From Aquanectria penicillioides (taxonomy: Eukaryota > Ascomycota > Sordariomycetes > Hypocreales > Nectriaceae), in assembly GCA_003415625.1 (NCBI GenBank), contig PYIU01000003.1, positions 7,254,001-7,318,000 on the forward strand: a DNA stretch of 64,000 nucleotides, in the 5' to 3' direction. A program made the translations under genes and the position numbers. Shown piece after piece: positions 47,958 to 60,433 of this stretch. Numbering within the stretch: the stretch's first letter is position 1; every line of letters begins with the position of its first letter. The notes under the pieces were generated by a model, which saw nothing but the letters and a program-made list of their open reading frames with translations, was not told the origin of the DNA and made no database searches.

Positions 47958-49687
47958 GGTTGGCGTTTGTTTGTGAGACGTGCTTTTGTATGTGCGAGTT
48001 GAAACGACTCCAGCAGAGTCGATGGGGGCTTAAAGTGATTAGAGGCGACATTCTCTTGATGGAGAATGTTATATATTGGCCATTATCCCGCCACATAAAC
48101 CGATCACGACGGAATTCCGCACATACCTCTTCCGCTCTTAACCCAGCCGCAGCTTGCCGAAGCCAAATCCAAGTAACCAGGGCGGTACCACTCGATAGGG
48201 AGAAATTGACACATGACAACGGAGCCAATCACAAAGCACTAAGCTCAATCTCTATTACCGGTAGTATCTTGAGAAGCATATGGAAGGGTCGTCCCCACTC
48301 GATAGGGCGAAATTGGCACATTACAACGGAGACGTCTCTAGCCAATTAGAATACACTAAGCTCAATCTCTAACGGTACCCATCATGGAAAGCATGCGAAA
48401 GAGCCGTCCCCAGTCCATGATGTCGATTATTAGTCATGAAAGGCTATTATATTATTCGTGTGGAGGGGTATTGCGAGGCTGCTTGATCTAGTTGGACCTC
48501 AATATTATCGTGACATCATGATCCGTAGTGCTGTTAGATTGTGCAAACACTGCATTGAAATGCTATTTAGTTTCGAGTCAATAGCATTGTGCTATTCATT
48601 GGAAGAAAGTCGTCGAGTGAACTACGATGCGATTCAGCATTATCTGAGAGGAAAGGGATCAATTAGCATGTTTGATGGCACGTCGGGATCACAATGCATT
48701 GATATCGTGCCTTCAACTCATCAGTTCGCTTTTTTGGCATCGTCTTGTCGGAGGCAGACAAGGAGGCAATCAAAGGATGCATTGCTGAGATATCCAAGCC
48801 AACCAGTCTGGCGTCGTCACGATGTGATTATCCTGGGTCACTGTCCTCTGGTTAAAAACGAGCAGTCACAATACGTAGCATCTAGCGAGTAGGATAGAGC
48901 AAGGAAAGTGGACATGTGCAAGGTAAACCAGCAATAGCACACAGTGCCAAAATGTCACGGTCAATTTATGTAAATTCGAATTTCCTCTATACGCCAGTAT
49001 ATGACAACGCCGAGCCTTCCAAACAATCGCTTGTACTATGATCCGATGGGCGCAGTTCTAACCCTCGCGCAAATGACAATGGGATATAAAAAGGGAAGAA
49101 GAAAATGGTGACGACCAAGCAAAATCGGGGGTGGAGCCGAGCGACGTGGCTGACAGAGCCACTGATGAAGACAGATGGAGGAAGGATCAAAGAAAAAAGG
49201 AAGAAGGAAAAAGAAAAGAAACGAAAAGTGATGGGAACGCTGACTGGGGCGCTCAAAATGATGGTGATGGATGCATATGTACAAAGCCCATCATCCTTGC
49301 GCCTCCTGATCTCCGCCATCAATCGGGTTTGGCTTGGCACTTTTGCGTGAGCGAGCGTGACCTGCAACTGCATTGGTTTCAGGACCTTTTTGACGTTCGT
49401 GGTGGCGTCCCGATCTCCGCACTAATGCAAAGTCCGGTCTTTCGGAACAGGCCTAAGAACTCTGGAGAACTTCCACGCCGGCGCGCGTGAGATTGAGCAA
49501 TCCAATCCCGCATGCCGTACCAGAAAGTCTCCAGCCATCCATTTGCCCTTGGGGATTCTCTCCTGTGGAAGCCCAAACATTTCGCGTCGTGATTGTTCTC
49601 TATTTTTCTTTTCTTTTCTTTTCTTTTCTTGGTTTTTTCCTTGTTTGATTTAGTCGGCAAAGCTCGTCCTCAATTCGACGGTCTCAT
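47958..49687. other. Intergenic between MFS remnant and Crh gene
   Basis: No conserved gene is seen. It holds the direct duplication at 48188-48411. A frame at 48458-48892 lacks domain signals and lies in AT-rich DNA. TTTTC/CTTTT low-complexity sequence is found near 49605-49635. Confidence 0.45.
48188..48411 (+). repeat. Diverged tandem direct duplication (about 107 and 117 bp)
   Basis: Copy 1 (48188-48294) and copy 2 (48295-48411) both begin CCACTCGATAGGG. They share GAAATTGNCACATNACAACGGAG, CACTAAGCTCAATCTCTA and a final GTCCCC. Copy 2 carries about ten extra bases after ACGGAG. The pair lies 230 bp upstream of the MFS start. Confidence 0.85.
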
Positions 49688-50876
49688 TTATATCCTTTGC
49701 CATCCGCCGGAGCTGTACTCATGGCCTTGGTTCGAAGCGTCGACGCCGCCCTTGTATCCCATGAGCTCATGGCGCTCAGATTGGGCCTTCTCGTCGGCGG
49801 CCTTGGCCTCTGCCACGCCTGCGCGACGGGATCGGATGTAGAAGAAGACGAGAGCACCGAGGCCGAGCGCGGCCACGCCCACGCCGCCAGCGTAGACGGC
49901 CGTCTTGGCTGCGGTAGGGAGGGACTCCCACTTCTGGGCTGTTGTCTTCTCTACCTTCTTGTTGAGGGCCTCATAAGCGGTTGAGTTGCCGCTGTTTCAC
50001 CATGTAAGCAATTGTTCACAGGCCCATTATGGACTTACACGAGATGGGTAATTGGGGGGCTGGGTAAGCCACTTACGCGACGATATCAATGCTCTTCCAG
50101 GAACCAGACTGGTCGCCATACTTGTACTCCTTTCCGGTGCTGTAATCCTCGACCTTGACGCTCTTGACGTACATCTTGAAGGGACCCTTGGTGTAGTCGG
50201 TGTCGCCACCAGCCCATTCGCGGGTGCCCACAGGCATGGTAGGGTCACCGCCAGCCCAGATGCCGATGCTCAGGCGCATGGGAGTTTGAGGGTAGTTGTC
50301 GGTGCTGTTGGCGTCCTTGGGGAGCAGGGTTCGAACCTTGTTTCCGTCGGCGTACCACTCGATGCTGTCCTTGGTCCAGACGGTGGTGTAGTTGTGGTAG
50401 TCGCTCTGCATGCCGTTCTTCATGTAGTGGTACTCGCCCTTGGTGAAGTCCTCGCGGCCCTTGCCGTAGTAGTTGGTCGAGGCGTGGGTGTTGTTGGCAC
50501 CCAGGAGCTCCCAATCGACCTCGTCGAGATCGTCGCTCAGCCACATCATGGAGCTGACAATGCCGGTTCCCGAAGCGCCCTTGAGCCATAGCTCGGTGCG
50601 GCCGAAGAAGAAGTAAAACTTGGATCGAATCGTGGGGGAATCACCTTGCTTGTTGATGGTGAAGGTGGCACCGTTGTCGGAGTCGTAAGGCACGTAGCCG
50701 ACGGTGGTTTCCCAGAGGTCGGACGAAGGCGTCGAGTTGAAATGCCACAGATACTCGGTTCCAAAGGCGGGATCGGCATCGCATTTGGTGGAGTTGAGAG
50801 GGTTGCAGCTGGTGGAGGTCTGGGCGAGAGCGACACCCGCGAGAGCCGCGGCCGAGAGCAGGCATCGCGAAATCAT
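49688..50876 (-). CDS. Crh-type GH16 chitin-glucan transglycosidase
   Basis: Exons 50876-50077 and 49991-49688 give 367 residues. A signal peptide (MISRCLLSAAALAGVALAQ) is followed by a cysteine-containing opening (SCNPLNSTKCDADP) and the GH16 catalytic signature DEVDWELLG (nucleophile and acid/base glutamates). EWYADGNKVR and MRLSIGIWAGGD follow, as in yeast Crh1/Utr2. It links chitin to beta-glucan in the wall. Instead of a clear GPI signal, the second exon adds a transmembrane helix (TAVYAGGVGVAALGLGALVFFYI) and a charged ~45-residue tail ending SSGGWQRI, so it is probably a type I membrane protein. Several N-glycosylation sequons (NST, NNT, NYT) are present. Confidence 0.92.
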
Positions 50877-51013
50877 GGTGGCAGCGGTGGTGGTGTAGCT
50901 ACCGAGTGGATCGAATCGGATTGAACTATTGGATTGGGATCGGGACGTGTTGCATTACTTTGGGGGAGCAGAGGAATATCGAACTTGACTCGAATTGAAG
51001 TGTTGGAAATGAT

Positions 51014-51064
51014 TGAATGAGTGAATGAGTGAGTGAGTGAGTGATTCAGTGGGTGGTTGAATGA
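51014..51064 (+). repeat. GAGT-type tetranucleotide array
   Basis: Imperfect GAGT/GAAT units upstream of the Crh gene, with the best five consecutive units at 51027-51044. Confidence 0.8.
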
Positions 51065-52038
51065 GTGACTGGCTTGGTCGCAAGAAAAGAATGGCAGCAG
51101 TTTCAAAACGTCAAAGGAGTGTGACGGCGGGATGAAACTGAGAGAGGCGACTATGATGGATGGATTAAACAAAATGAGTGACGGTGGCAATGCAATATCA
51201 GACAGTCAGTGCAGCAGAGGCGAAATATGGGAGGGGCGCGAGCCAAGAACCAAGAGCCAAGAAGGTAAAAGAAGGAATTCCTCTCGCTTGATGCGATCCG
51301 CTTTTTCGCCTACAGGGCCGAAGGAGTGACTGTAGTTGGGGACTGTGCTGTGCAGCAACGCGGGATGCAGAGCGAGGCAGCCAAAAGCGAAAAAGAGGGG
51401 AGTGGCCCTGAGAATTAAAGGAGAGATGGAAACAAATCCTGGAGCTCCTTCAGCGGGAAAGGAAAAGAGTCAGGAGGCCATCTTCAAACCCGTGGAACGC
51501 TCGCTGGACTGCAATTTCATGGATACCCGCAAGGATACCCGCAGGGAACTCCGCCAGGAACCCGCTCCAGATGGCTTTTCCTCAAGCGGGAATGGCTCCC
51601 GTTCGAGGTGCACCAGCCGCGCGTCTGCCCCCTGGTTGAAAGGAAGCCAAGAGGAAGGCAGGAAAAGGCAGGAAAAAGACAGGGAAAAAAGCAAGGGGGG
51701 CACAGGCACAGCGGAAGGGAGGGGCCCTTGAGTTGAGACAAGGCTCAAGGCTCAACTCCACTGCGAAACCAGAGATTGGCCAAGTTTGTGCCTTGGCCCC
51801 GAACTTGGCAACAAAAGGACGCCCCCCGGCCTGTGGGTTGTGGGTTTCATGGTGGCGAGTCAAGGAGCTGGATGGGGCGGTCGCGCTCGTTATCAGGTGG
51901 TTCAGGGGGTTTGAGAGGAGGGGGATCGCCTCGTCCATGACCAAGGTCCGGTAGGTAATAAGTTGAGCAAGCAACAGGACAGGAGTGGATAGGCTCGTTG
52001 GTACTGAAATAGTTTTGTGTTGTTCTCGGGAGATTTTG

Positions 52039-52069
<31 letters not shown>

Positions 52070-53370
52070 GGCGGGCAGCTTCGACTTGGCGTTGGTTGTT
52101 TTGTTCAGCTGCTTTATTACCGAGGGTTTGTGCAGATCTCAGATTTGTTGGAAATTGCACGCACAAGCAGCGAAAGGGGGCCCACACACGGAGGGGAAGG
52201 ACTTGTCATCTGTTCACAAAAGTCCTTGTGATAGATGGTTACGGAGTAGATTGAGCACGTATTCAAATATCCATAAACTTACATGCACATGTGCCTTTGT
52301 GTGCCGTGCTCGATGTAACGCTGAGCCGGCCAGAGATGGATGGATAGGGATGGATACCTAGGTATGTATGGATGCCATATACCTTACTATGTAGATACGA
52401 TAGCACATGCGTGTGTATGTACGCGTACTACCCAAATTATAGGCCATCTTCTTACCTGGCTCAGCTCACCTCACGCTTGGCGGCATACACTACTCCGTAA
52501 AAGCCAGTCAGAAGTCAAATCCAGAGTTCCCAAGCTTGACCAAACCCATTAATCAATCTGTTTCCCCTCCCTCCTCCAGTGCATATTGTTCATGGCAGGT
52601 CCCTGCTCTGCGTTCTGCGCCCGCGGCATCATCCGACACGACTCGTCCAACCACGACCAACAGCGACTTCCGAGCCCATCACCAACCATGTCACCGACTT
52701 ACGCACACCCACGACAAGGCAGAGAGAGCCGTGTACGAAATCGGTGGCCGAGAGACCCGGAAGTCGACGGTGAGGGGGCACCCACACACGGCAACGGAGC
52801 GCGAGCCCTATTTTTGGACATGCCCCCCCCCCCCCCCCAGGTCCCTATCGCGACCCAGCGTATGTACGGAGCGCCTTTACTCCCTTTACATAGAGAAGCC
52901 GGGTTTTTGAGCCATCTAATTTCGCCCCATGTCTGCCAAACCACAGGGGCGAACTGCCCAGACGATCCAACCAGCGTCTGCGACCATCTCAATTTCCAGA
53001 TTTCGAGCCTGGGGACGGACCCAACCATCCATCCCCTGTGGCCTCAAAAGGGACTACGTAGCGACGGCTTCATGGGCCCCCTTCCCCTTCCCCATGCCAC
53101 AACTATTGCCATACCATGCCATGCCGAATATCCTGTCGTTTGTACGGAGTATATCCGCCCTGCCTGCGCACCGGCTGCATCTGGCGTAACCGCACATGGG
53201 GCTGTCCGATAGCACTACGTAAAGCACGGCATCACGGGCCTCTGTGTGCCGATTAACCCGCGCGTGCCCCGTCTATTGCTTTTCTATTGTTGGATCTGCT
53301 CAGGGGTGATGTCACTAGGAATAGTTTTATTGGATTTGGTTTTTTTTTTGTCTTCCCTTTTTGTAAGAGT

Positions 53371-53403
<33 letters not shown>
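53371..53403 (+). repeat. Compound (GC)n(GA)n microsatellite
   Basis: Six GC dinucleotides run directly into about ten GA dinucleotides. Confidence 0.9.
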
Positions 53404-53738
53404 GAGAAAGAGACTAGGAAGAAGAAAGGAAGAGTACCAGCTCTTTGCGTATGCGTGTATAACATTTATCGTCATGGTCCCGTTGCAATGGATGAAAAAA
53501 AAACACCAACACCAGGCAGGACAAAGGAGATTTTAACAATGGACGCAAGTAAATCAACGAGTCTCGCCCTCTCTTTCCCTGCCATACATTTTCCCGGAAT
53601 CGAAGAAGAGCAAAACAGAAACAGTTTCTTCCTGCCCCAATAGCCATGGCGAGAAACAGACCAATCTCACACTCCCCCAGCGCCGCATCGGGAAATTCTC
53701 CAAAGACATCTCGGCTTTTTTTTTTTGGTTTTATTCTC

Positions 53739-54605
53739 CTTACGGTCCATGGCCTAAAAACAGCACATATTAGCACATCATCCGACAAACACAAATGGGC
53801 CGATCCGTTTTTTTGCCATCCCTTCCTCTCGTCCCCCGTCCCCCCGTGGCCCCCTCCACTCGTCACCCGTGTGCAGGCACAGGGAGGGCCTGGATGGTCG
53901 GTCGGGTAAGGTAAGGTAAAAAGGCAAGGCAATACAGGGTTATGTAAGGTGATTGTGATGGTGATGGTGATATCGGAGGTGGGGGGGGGGCTGTGTTTTA
54001 AAATAATACTCACGTCCAAGGGCCCTTCCCAGCTTCGATACCTCACGGGCCTGATGCTGCTTGATCTTGGCACGCCGGGCCTCCTCCTTGGCTTCCTCCT
54101 CGAGCTGCTTCACCCGCTCGCGGGCTTCACGCACGCTGGCCCTAGCCTCATCGAGAGCGCGGTCGGCCTCCCGCTCGGCCGTCTCGGCGGTTTGCACGCG
54201 CTGCCGGGCCTCGACGACGCTCGGGTCGTCGTCGAACTCGTCGTTTCCGTGTCCGAAGCTCCGATGCAGCATGCCCCGCCGGTTGCTGGCATCGGTACCC
54301 CGCCGAAAGATGCCGCCGCTGCTCTCTTGGTGGCCGGCCGTATGATACGACGAGTAGCTCATCGAGGTACGGTCCGACGACCGAGTCGTCGTTGTTGGGC
54401 TCGGGGATGACGGGCGGCGGTGGAAGAAGCCATGTTTCTTGGGCGCTTCCTCGTACACGGGCTCTTGAACTGGCTCTGGGGTTGGTGGTGAGGGCTCGCG
54501 GCGATGGAAGAAGCTGTGCTTGCGGCTTGGGGGCTCCTCATAGGTGCGCTCCGGCTCATGGATGGGCTCGGGTGACGGCTCTCGTCGACTTCCGAAGAAA
54601 GGCAT
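53739..54605 (-). CDS. Small coiled-coil protein with charged helix, fungal conserved
   Basis: Exon 1 is 54605-54014; exon 2 is only 14 nt (53752-53739), after a 261-bp intron ending TTTTTTAG. Together they give 201 residues ending GRALGRHGP; the GR-x-LGRHG ending is how I recall related fungal proteins finishing, which is why this distant acceptor was chosen over reading through the GTGAGT donor. The N-terminus has two repeats of the form SR(K)HSFFHRREPSPP / KKHGFFHRRPSSP with Pro/Glu-rich spacers. Residues about 125-190 form a long Arg/Glu/Ala-rich coiled coil (VRQRVQTAE..., EARERVKQLEEEAKEEARRAKI). No enzymatic motif is present. Function is unknown; cytoplasmic by default. Confidence 0.8.
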
Positions 54606-56517
54606 ATTGACGGTTACTAATGTTGTGATGTTGTCGTGATGCTACAAATGTGGTACGGTCCCCTTCCTGGTAAGAGGGATGAGGGAGATCACTATGAGTC
54701 TTGGATCTATCAGATTGGAAGGTATCAAAGGAGAGACTTTTGTCCTTCTGGGTGATCCCTGGCCTTTTACGTCTGAATAGCAGCGTGACGATCATCGGAC
54801 TGCGCACCATAACTAGCATTTCGTCAACATGGCGAAACCTGTTTTTAGGTGCTCAAAGCCGTATTAGTCCCTCGATTGTCGCTCTGACGTCAAGGCCTGG
54901 TGTAGGGTAGGGCAAGCACCAAGGATTGTCCCAAGCCAAAGCAGACGAGCCAATGACGGAGGTCCAATGACGAACAGAGTACTGGGGACTATTCATCATG
55001 GAAGGAAATGACTGTCACTAATATCGTCGCATTGACCCTGATTTTGATATCGATGATGACACCGCTTGTTCTGAATCCAGGAATGTGGTGCACCGCCGTA
55101 TTTAGCACAAGCTGGCCATGTTTCGTCGTTTCGACTGCTACGAAGATCAGTACCGTAAATGAACAAAACTACTCAAACTACCACTGGACACTTTTCGTAA
55201 AAAAGAAAAGCCCTGCCAACGATGGCCATGACACGGTATGGATCAGGCGTTTCTGCATCTGTAGGTAGTCGCCGAGTGTGGCACACCCAATGAATGTCGT
55301 CCCGTACCTTTACGACCCGGCAGGTCTTCGAGAAGGCTCACCAGCCTCGCATCAATCACCTCATGACCCCAAGGGATACGAGTATTACCCTGTAGACAAC
55401 TGGAGACTCTCTCTCCAGCTTACGGCGAGCCAAGCGTGCCCGAGAGCCAAGCGTGCCCAAGCCGAGCCAAGCATGCCATCCATACAATGCTAGCTTTCCC
55501 TTCTATGAATATCCGTCGTGTTAGCTGGGCACCTCCTGCGCCGCCCAATTGCTTGTGCTCGTGGCAGCCGTCATATGCACGAACCATTGAGCATCGGTCC
55601 GGCAACATTACCCGGCGACGGATGGTGGAGGGGGAGGCTTGGGGAGGCTGCCCCCCTCTCGTCCAGATTCGAATCGATACGCCCGATCTCCTGTCACAAG
55701 GGTGGCGGTGCAACGGCGACTACATGGGACATCCCCCATCGCAATGTCGCAGAATGCCGAGGCCCCAAACGAAGCCCATGGGTTGCGAGGGCGCACGCCA
55801 ACGCCATATATGCCTGCGTGCGTGTTGGCCACCTCATCACTTTTTTTCCCCCCTTGCTTACACGCCTTGTTTTCTTCTCACGAGGGGACAACATTAGACA
55901 CGCATTGTAAAACGATTGGGATTTCAGAAAAATTCGCATTAAAACTTCGCTTTCCTAGGGGGGGGGATGGGTACATGCCGAGGGGGAAGAAGATGAGCAA
56001 ATCAAACAACCGACATAGCAAACGATATAAATCTTTCTAAGAGCTGTCTCAGTGAGAGAGGGCTTCCCGCCGACAGCCCTTCGCCTCAGAGCTCCGCGGC
56101 ATAACTCTGGGATGCGACAACCGTCATCCGAGAAGCGACAACAAAATAAAGCCCACATGCAACACCGTGTCCCTATGTGCATATATGCCGCACTCGATAT
56201 ATACAATTGAAACCCAATAATTCTCTGGTCGGGTGTGAGGATCTCGGGAGGTTAAAAAAAATAGTAAAAAAAATAAGAATAATTCGGCCGTAGTCACCTG
56301 CGCGCGGGCGGAGGTAAGAGGTAGAGGGGGAATAAGCGAGAGGTGGTCGAGCAAACGGGCCGCCCTGCCAGTTGTCCCACTGGCCACGTTGTGCGGTGGA
56401 TGAATGGCTCGCTTTTCGAGGTGGTTTTTCGACGAGATCGACTCATGGTAGCTCGGCTGGATGATTCGAGCGGTGACGAGGCTCGGGGCTGAGTTTGAGG
56501 CAATTCAATCAGCCTCC
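54606..56517. other. Intergenic between coiled-coil gene and rho3
   Basis: No conserved gene is seen. The left side should be the coiled-coil gene promoter; the right side (about 56000-56517) is probably the rho3 3' untranslated region, with an A-rich patch near 56254-56282. Confidence 0.45.
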
Positions 56518-57466
56518 TTACATGATGACGCACTTGCCCTCTTCGCGGTCCTTCTTGACGCTCAATGCGACTCGGGCGGCCTCGGTGAAGGCTTCGTTGA
56601 CGCCCCGGTTCTTCATGGCCGAGCACTCGAGGTATCGCAGAGCGCCTATGCGCCGGGCAACCTCGAGACCGTTGTCGTAGGAGATCATGGGTCGCTTCTC
56701 GCGCTGCTCGCCACCCTCGGTGTCCTCATCCTCGCCCTGCTCGCGAAGATCGCACTTGAGGGCGATGAGGACGAGCTTGACGCCGGGGCAGTTGTCGGCG
56801 ATTTCGCCAACCCACTTGGACTCAACGTTTTCGAGGGAATCCTTGCTGTCAACGGAGTAGCAGAGCATAATCAAGTCGGTATCATCTACAGGAGCGCCTC
56901 GAGTTAGCATGTGGGCGCGCGCGGGGAGGTCGACTGGGGGGGGCCCAGTGAGGGGGGAAAACAGGGGGGGGGGGGGTTCTTTACCGTAGGAGAGAGATCT
57001 TAACCGGTCGAATTCTTCCTGGCCAGCGGTGTCCCAAAGAGACAGCTCGATGTGAACATTGTCGACGAAGATGTCTGCAGCGACCCAGTTAGTTTATTCG
57101 TAGGCGACTTCTCGACTCGGCGGGAGTCGTACCGTGGACGTAGTTCTCGAAGACAGTAGGCTCGTAGACGGTTGGGAAATAGCTGGCGCAAACAAGTCAG
57201 AGGACGTCTTGAATTTGGTTTGGGCTGGGCCCAGCTTGGCAAAGGAGACAACACATACCCTCTCGTAAAGACGTTCAACAACGAGGTCTTTCCACAAGCA
57301 CCATCACCCCTGGATTCAAGCACTCAAAATCAGCGTTCGGTCTCGGATTGGATACAGCAGATTGCGACAACGGGCACGAGGCACGAGGCAGGGCGAGAGA
57401 AGGGCGCACGTACAGCAGCACCAGCTTGCGCTGGACGGTCTTGGATCCTCCACAGAGAGCAGGCAT
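56518..57466 (-). CDS. rho3: Rho3-type small GTPase
   Basis: Five exons (57466-57414, 57309-57259, 57182-57133, 57074-56985, 56885-56518) give 203 residues. All G boxes are readable across the splices: GDGACGKTS (P-loop, G1), the switch I threonine in FPTVYEPTVFENY, WDTAGQEEFDRLR (G3), LKCDLRE (G4, TKxD variant) and ECSAMK (G5). The C-terminus CVIM is a CaaX box; the terminal M would favour farnesylation. The start MPALCGGSKTVQRKLVLL and an acidic insert (GEDEDTEGGEQ) after LKCDLRE are characteristic of fungal Rho3, which directs polarised secretion and hyphal growth. Intron 4 holds a long interrupted G tract (about 56935-56976). Confidence 0.92.
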
Positions 57467-59648
57467 CGTGTCGCGTCGTGGTCGGGGATCGAGATGGAGG
57501 AGAAGGACAAGTTCAGGTGTGATCGGGGTCGGAGAGGGACTCGGCGGGTGGTTACTTGTCGACGGAGAATTTCAGTCGTCCAGTTTTAGAAGCGCCGTTG
57601 GCAGCGGGTAGGGTGGTAGATGACGAGGCTGCTTGTGGTGGCGCGCACGCTGGTGGACGAATGTGGACTCGGGTTCGGATGCAGACAGACACGGGGAGGG
57701 ATGGATACGGGGGGAACTGTCAGCGCCGCAATCGCAACCGCATGGGACTGGATGTAACTGGACGAGGGGACAGGCGTCGCTGGTTGGAACGTCGCGGAAC
57801 GGCTGGCGTAGGGTGGTAGTTTATGGCGCCGTACGGATGGGTAGCGTGGTAGCGGCAAGAGTGGTAGCAGTGGGTGGCGGGATGCGTGTAGAACCCTGGG
57901 GGGTGGTAGCAGCAGTGGGAGAGTGCAGAATGGAAGCGAAGCAGAAGTGGAAGAAGAAGAAGAAGAAGAAGGGAAGTGAAAAGGAAGCGATTCGCGGGTC
58001 CGAGACAGGGCCGTTCGACTTGCACCACGAGGTCACGGGCAGGGCAGAAAACAATCGAGGCGAGATACTAGTAATAGCAATAGTAAAAGTAATGCCGGTA
58101 TTAGACCCAACGGACGGCGGGTGAGCGAAGGGGGGAGGGGGGGGGGCGTGAGGGGAGGGATTTGGATGGGGCAGGAAATGAGCCACAGGTACTGGCTGGG
58201 GGGTCAAAAAGGGAAAAAAGAAGTCAGTAAGGTACAGGAGAGTTGCGGACAGACAGACAGAAACACACACACAGCACGAGGAGAGCAAGGAGCAAGGAGG
58301 CAGGGAGCAGGGGTTGTTGATTAAACCAGACCAGCTCAGCCTGGCTGGGCGTGTGCGCCGCGCTGATGAAGATGGGCCGTGATGGCTACTAAGAACGAAC
58401 TTGGTATGATGTGCCGGTGTCCATTACAGGTGTCCTGAGCGGCGCGCAGTGCTTGCAGCAGGTGTAGCAGGGGGCATAATCAGCAGCACCGTCGCGAGCT
58501 GCTCTGCGGGCTGCTGTTCAGCTGTGCCCCGGGTGCGCGTAGACGCCCTGGAGGAAGCTCCAATTAGCGGGTTGGCCAACGCTGGAAAAACGCTGCGTTG
58601 GGGCGGGCGCTCGCTGTAAGCTCGGCCCGGGTACCTCGTGTACCGCCTAGCTGAAGGCTGAGGAATGATGGGGTGGTCCGCTGATTGGGCGGCGTGGGCC
58701 AGGGACGCGAGAGGAGGGGGTGAGGAGACTCCATCGAAACCATTAAAATCCATGAGTGGGTGCCGGCCGCCGAGTCTTTTTTTTTTTTTTTCTCTCCTGT
58801 TCGTATGGAGGTACTCCGTGCATACTCTGTGCTAGCTGGTCGAGGGACGAGGGTTTTTCCCTTTGCGCTGGCATCTGATCAGATGCACGGATGACGGCAA
58901 AAACTAAACCCAGTCCGCCGTGTAGCAAATCTTCCATCAATCTTGCAGGCCCGGCCAGTGACATTTCTCAACGCCATGTTGCAGGGCCCCCTCTCTCCTG
59001 CTAACCTTGGCCTCCCCGGAGTAGCACTATCCGTGTGTAGTACTATGTACGGAGTAATAGCATTAGTCTTTTTTTTTTTTTTATGAAGCAATTAATCTTG
59101 GCCACTCTGATCCGGCCGTGGCAAACCGACGCGGAGATCTAGACGACGTCTCACAGCCATCAATTCGCGGCTGCCTTCGTTGTCGAAGTGTTTCTACGCA
59201 TGACTCGAGCTCCTATCCCATCATACTTTTGCAGTAGTCATTAGAATCATGAGTGCTCTGTGCTGCTTGTTGCTGCTATCTTTATCTCGCCCAGGCACCG
59301 CCTCTATCCCAAATAGAGTGGGCACAGGCACAGGTGGTGACAGTTCAGAGTTCAGTGGGGGTTCGGCGACGGACCCCGGGACATGGGGGTGGGAGTACCG
59401 GGGGCATCCGCTCTAGCATGGGGTTTCCTTCTTTCTACTGTAGGGAATGGGGCGGCGTGGGTGCTAAATGTGCAGTGCAGCAATAGCCAGGGCAGTGTCT
59501 GCTAGTCCTGAATCAATGTACTGTATGTACAACAGACATACGCATGGGCGCTGCAGCCTTCGTGCATCTCACATCTTGCAGGAGGGAGTGTGTGAGACGG
59601 ACCAACACCACCAACAGCGATACCCACTCCGACACCAACAAACCTCCC

Positions 59649-59699
59649 AGCAGCGCCAGCACCAGCAGCGCCAGCACCAGCAGCGCCAGCATCAGCAGC
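59649..59699 (+). repeat. 15-bp CAGCAGCGCCAGCAC tandem repeat
   Basis: Three and a half near-perfect units. In one frame it would give a Ser/Ala-rich peptide and in another a Gln-rich one, but no surrounding gene is supported. Confidence 0.85.
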
Positions 59700-60389
59700 G
59701 GCATGCATCCAACCGCCTGTTCAGCCCAAATGAACCGGCTGCTGGAAGGGGCCTGGCCGAGGGAGGGGAGGGGAGGTAGACAATTAAACAATGAAAGCCA
59801 GTGCTCCACCCCAGCGGTGCCACTCACAGACAAGCCACTAGGCTCTTGGCCCACTCCCTACAAAGTTAGCTCGCGTACCTTGATCCTCATCTTGTGCAAC
59901 TTTACGACGAATTGTGGCCATTGCTGCCGAGTCCGACGCTGGCCCGATGCTAGCCCGCTAGCTGACTAGCTTTTAAGGAGGGGGAAACAAAAGGGGCGAA
60001 TACAACATATGCCGCTTGGGGGAGAGGGAATTGGGGGAAGCTCTTGGCGTGAGGGCTGACAGTCAGAAGAGAGTTGTACACATACGGATAGAGAGACTCG
60101 GGTGGCAGAGGATCCATTCGGTGAAATGGCAGACGGGCTGGCAAGCATGCAATGCATGGGGTGGGCGTGGGCGTGGCGTGGATGACACGGACATGAAGGC
60201 ATGGGGAACGCGGAGCAGGCTTTTGACATTTGGCGCCCGCCAGTCCGTTCCTCGATCGCCTTCATGGATTTATTTGACGGACCCATGATGGATCCATCCG
60301 TGGCCATGGGCCCAGGTTGAAGTCCTCCACTAGGCGGTGGTGGTTGGTGGTCAAAGCCATACATACATGCCAGGGCCATGAGCTGTGCT

Positions 60390-60433
60390 GCTATCTGTAT
60401 CTGTATCTGTGTCTGTATCTGTATCTGTATCTA
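60390..60433 (+). repeat. CTGTAT hexamer array
   Basis: About seven units of CTGTAT with one CTGTGT variant. Confidence 0.9.

Larger units (their letters stand above)
50877..53738. other. 2.9-kb region without recognisable gene
   Basis: Contains the Crh promoter side plus low-complexity DNA: a GAGT tetranucleotide array at 51014-51064, a 27-base T tract at 52043-52069, a C run near 52824-52839, and GC-then-GA dinucleotides at 53371-53403. Open frames here are compositionally biased and unsupported. Confidence 0.45.

Noticed and set aside
51582..52187. 201-codon minus-strand frame with a poly-lysine run
   Set aside because: The run is the 27-base T tract read antisense; the rest is low-complexity with no family signal.
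58424..58753. 109-codon minus-strand frame starting MDFNGFDGV
   Set aside because: No supporting motif, no neighbours in frame, and it lies in a repeat-rich intergenic region.
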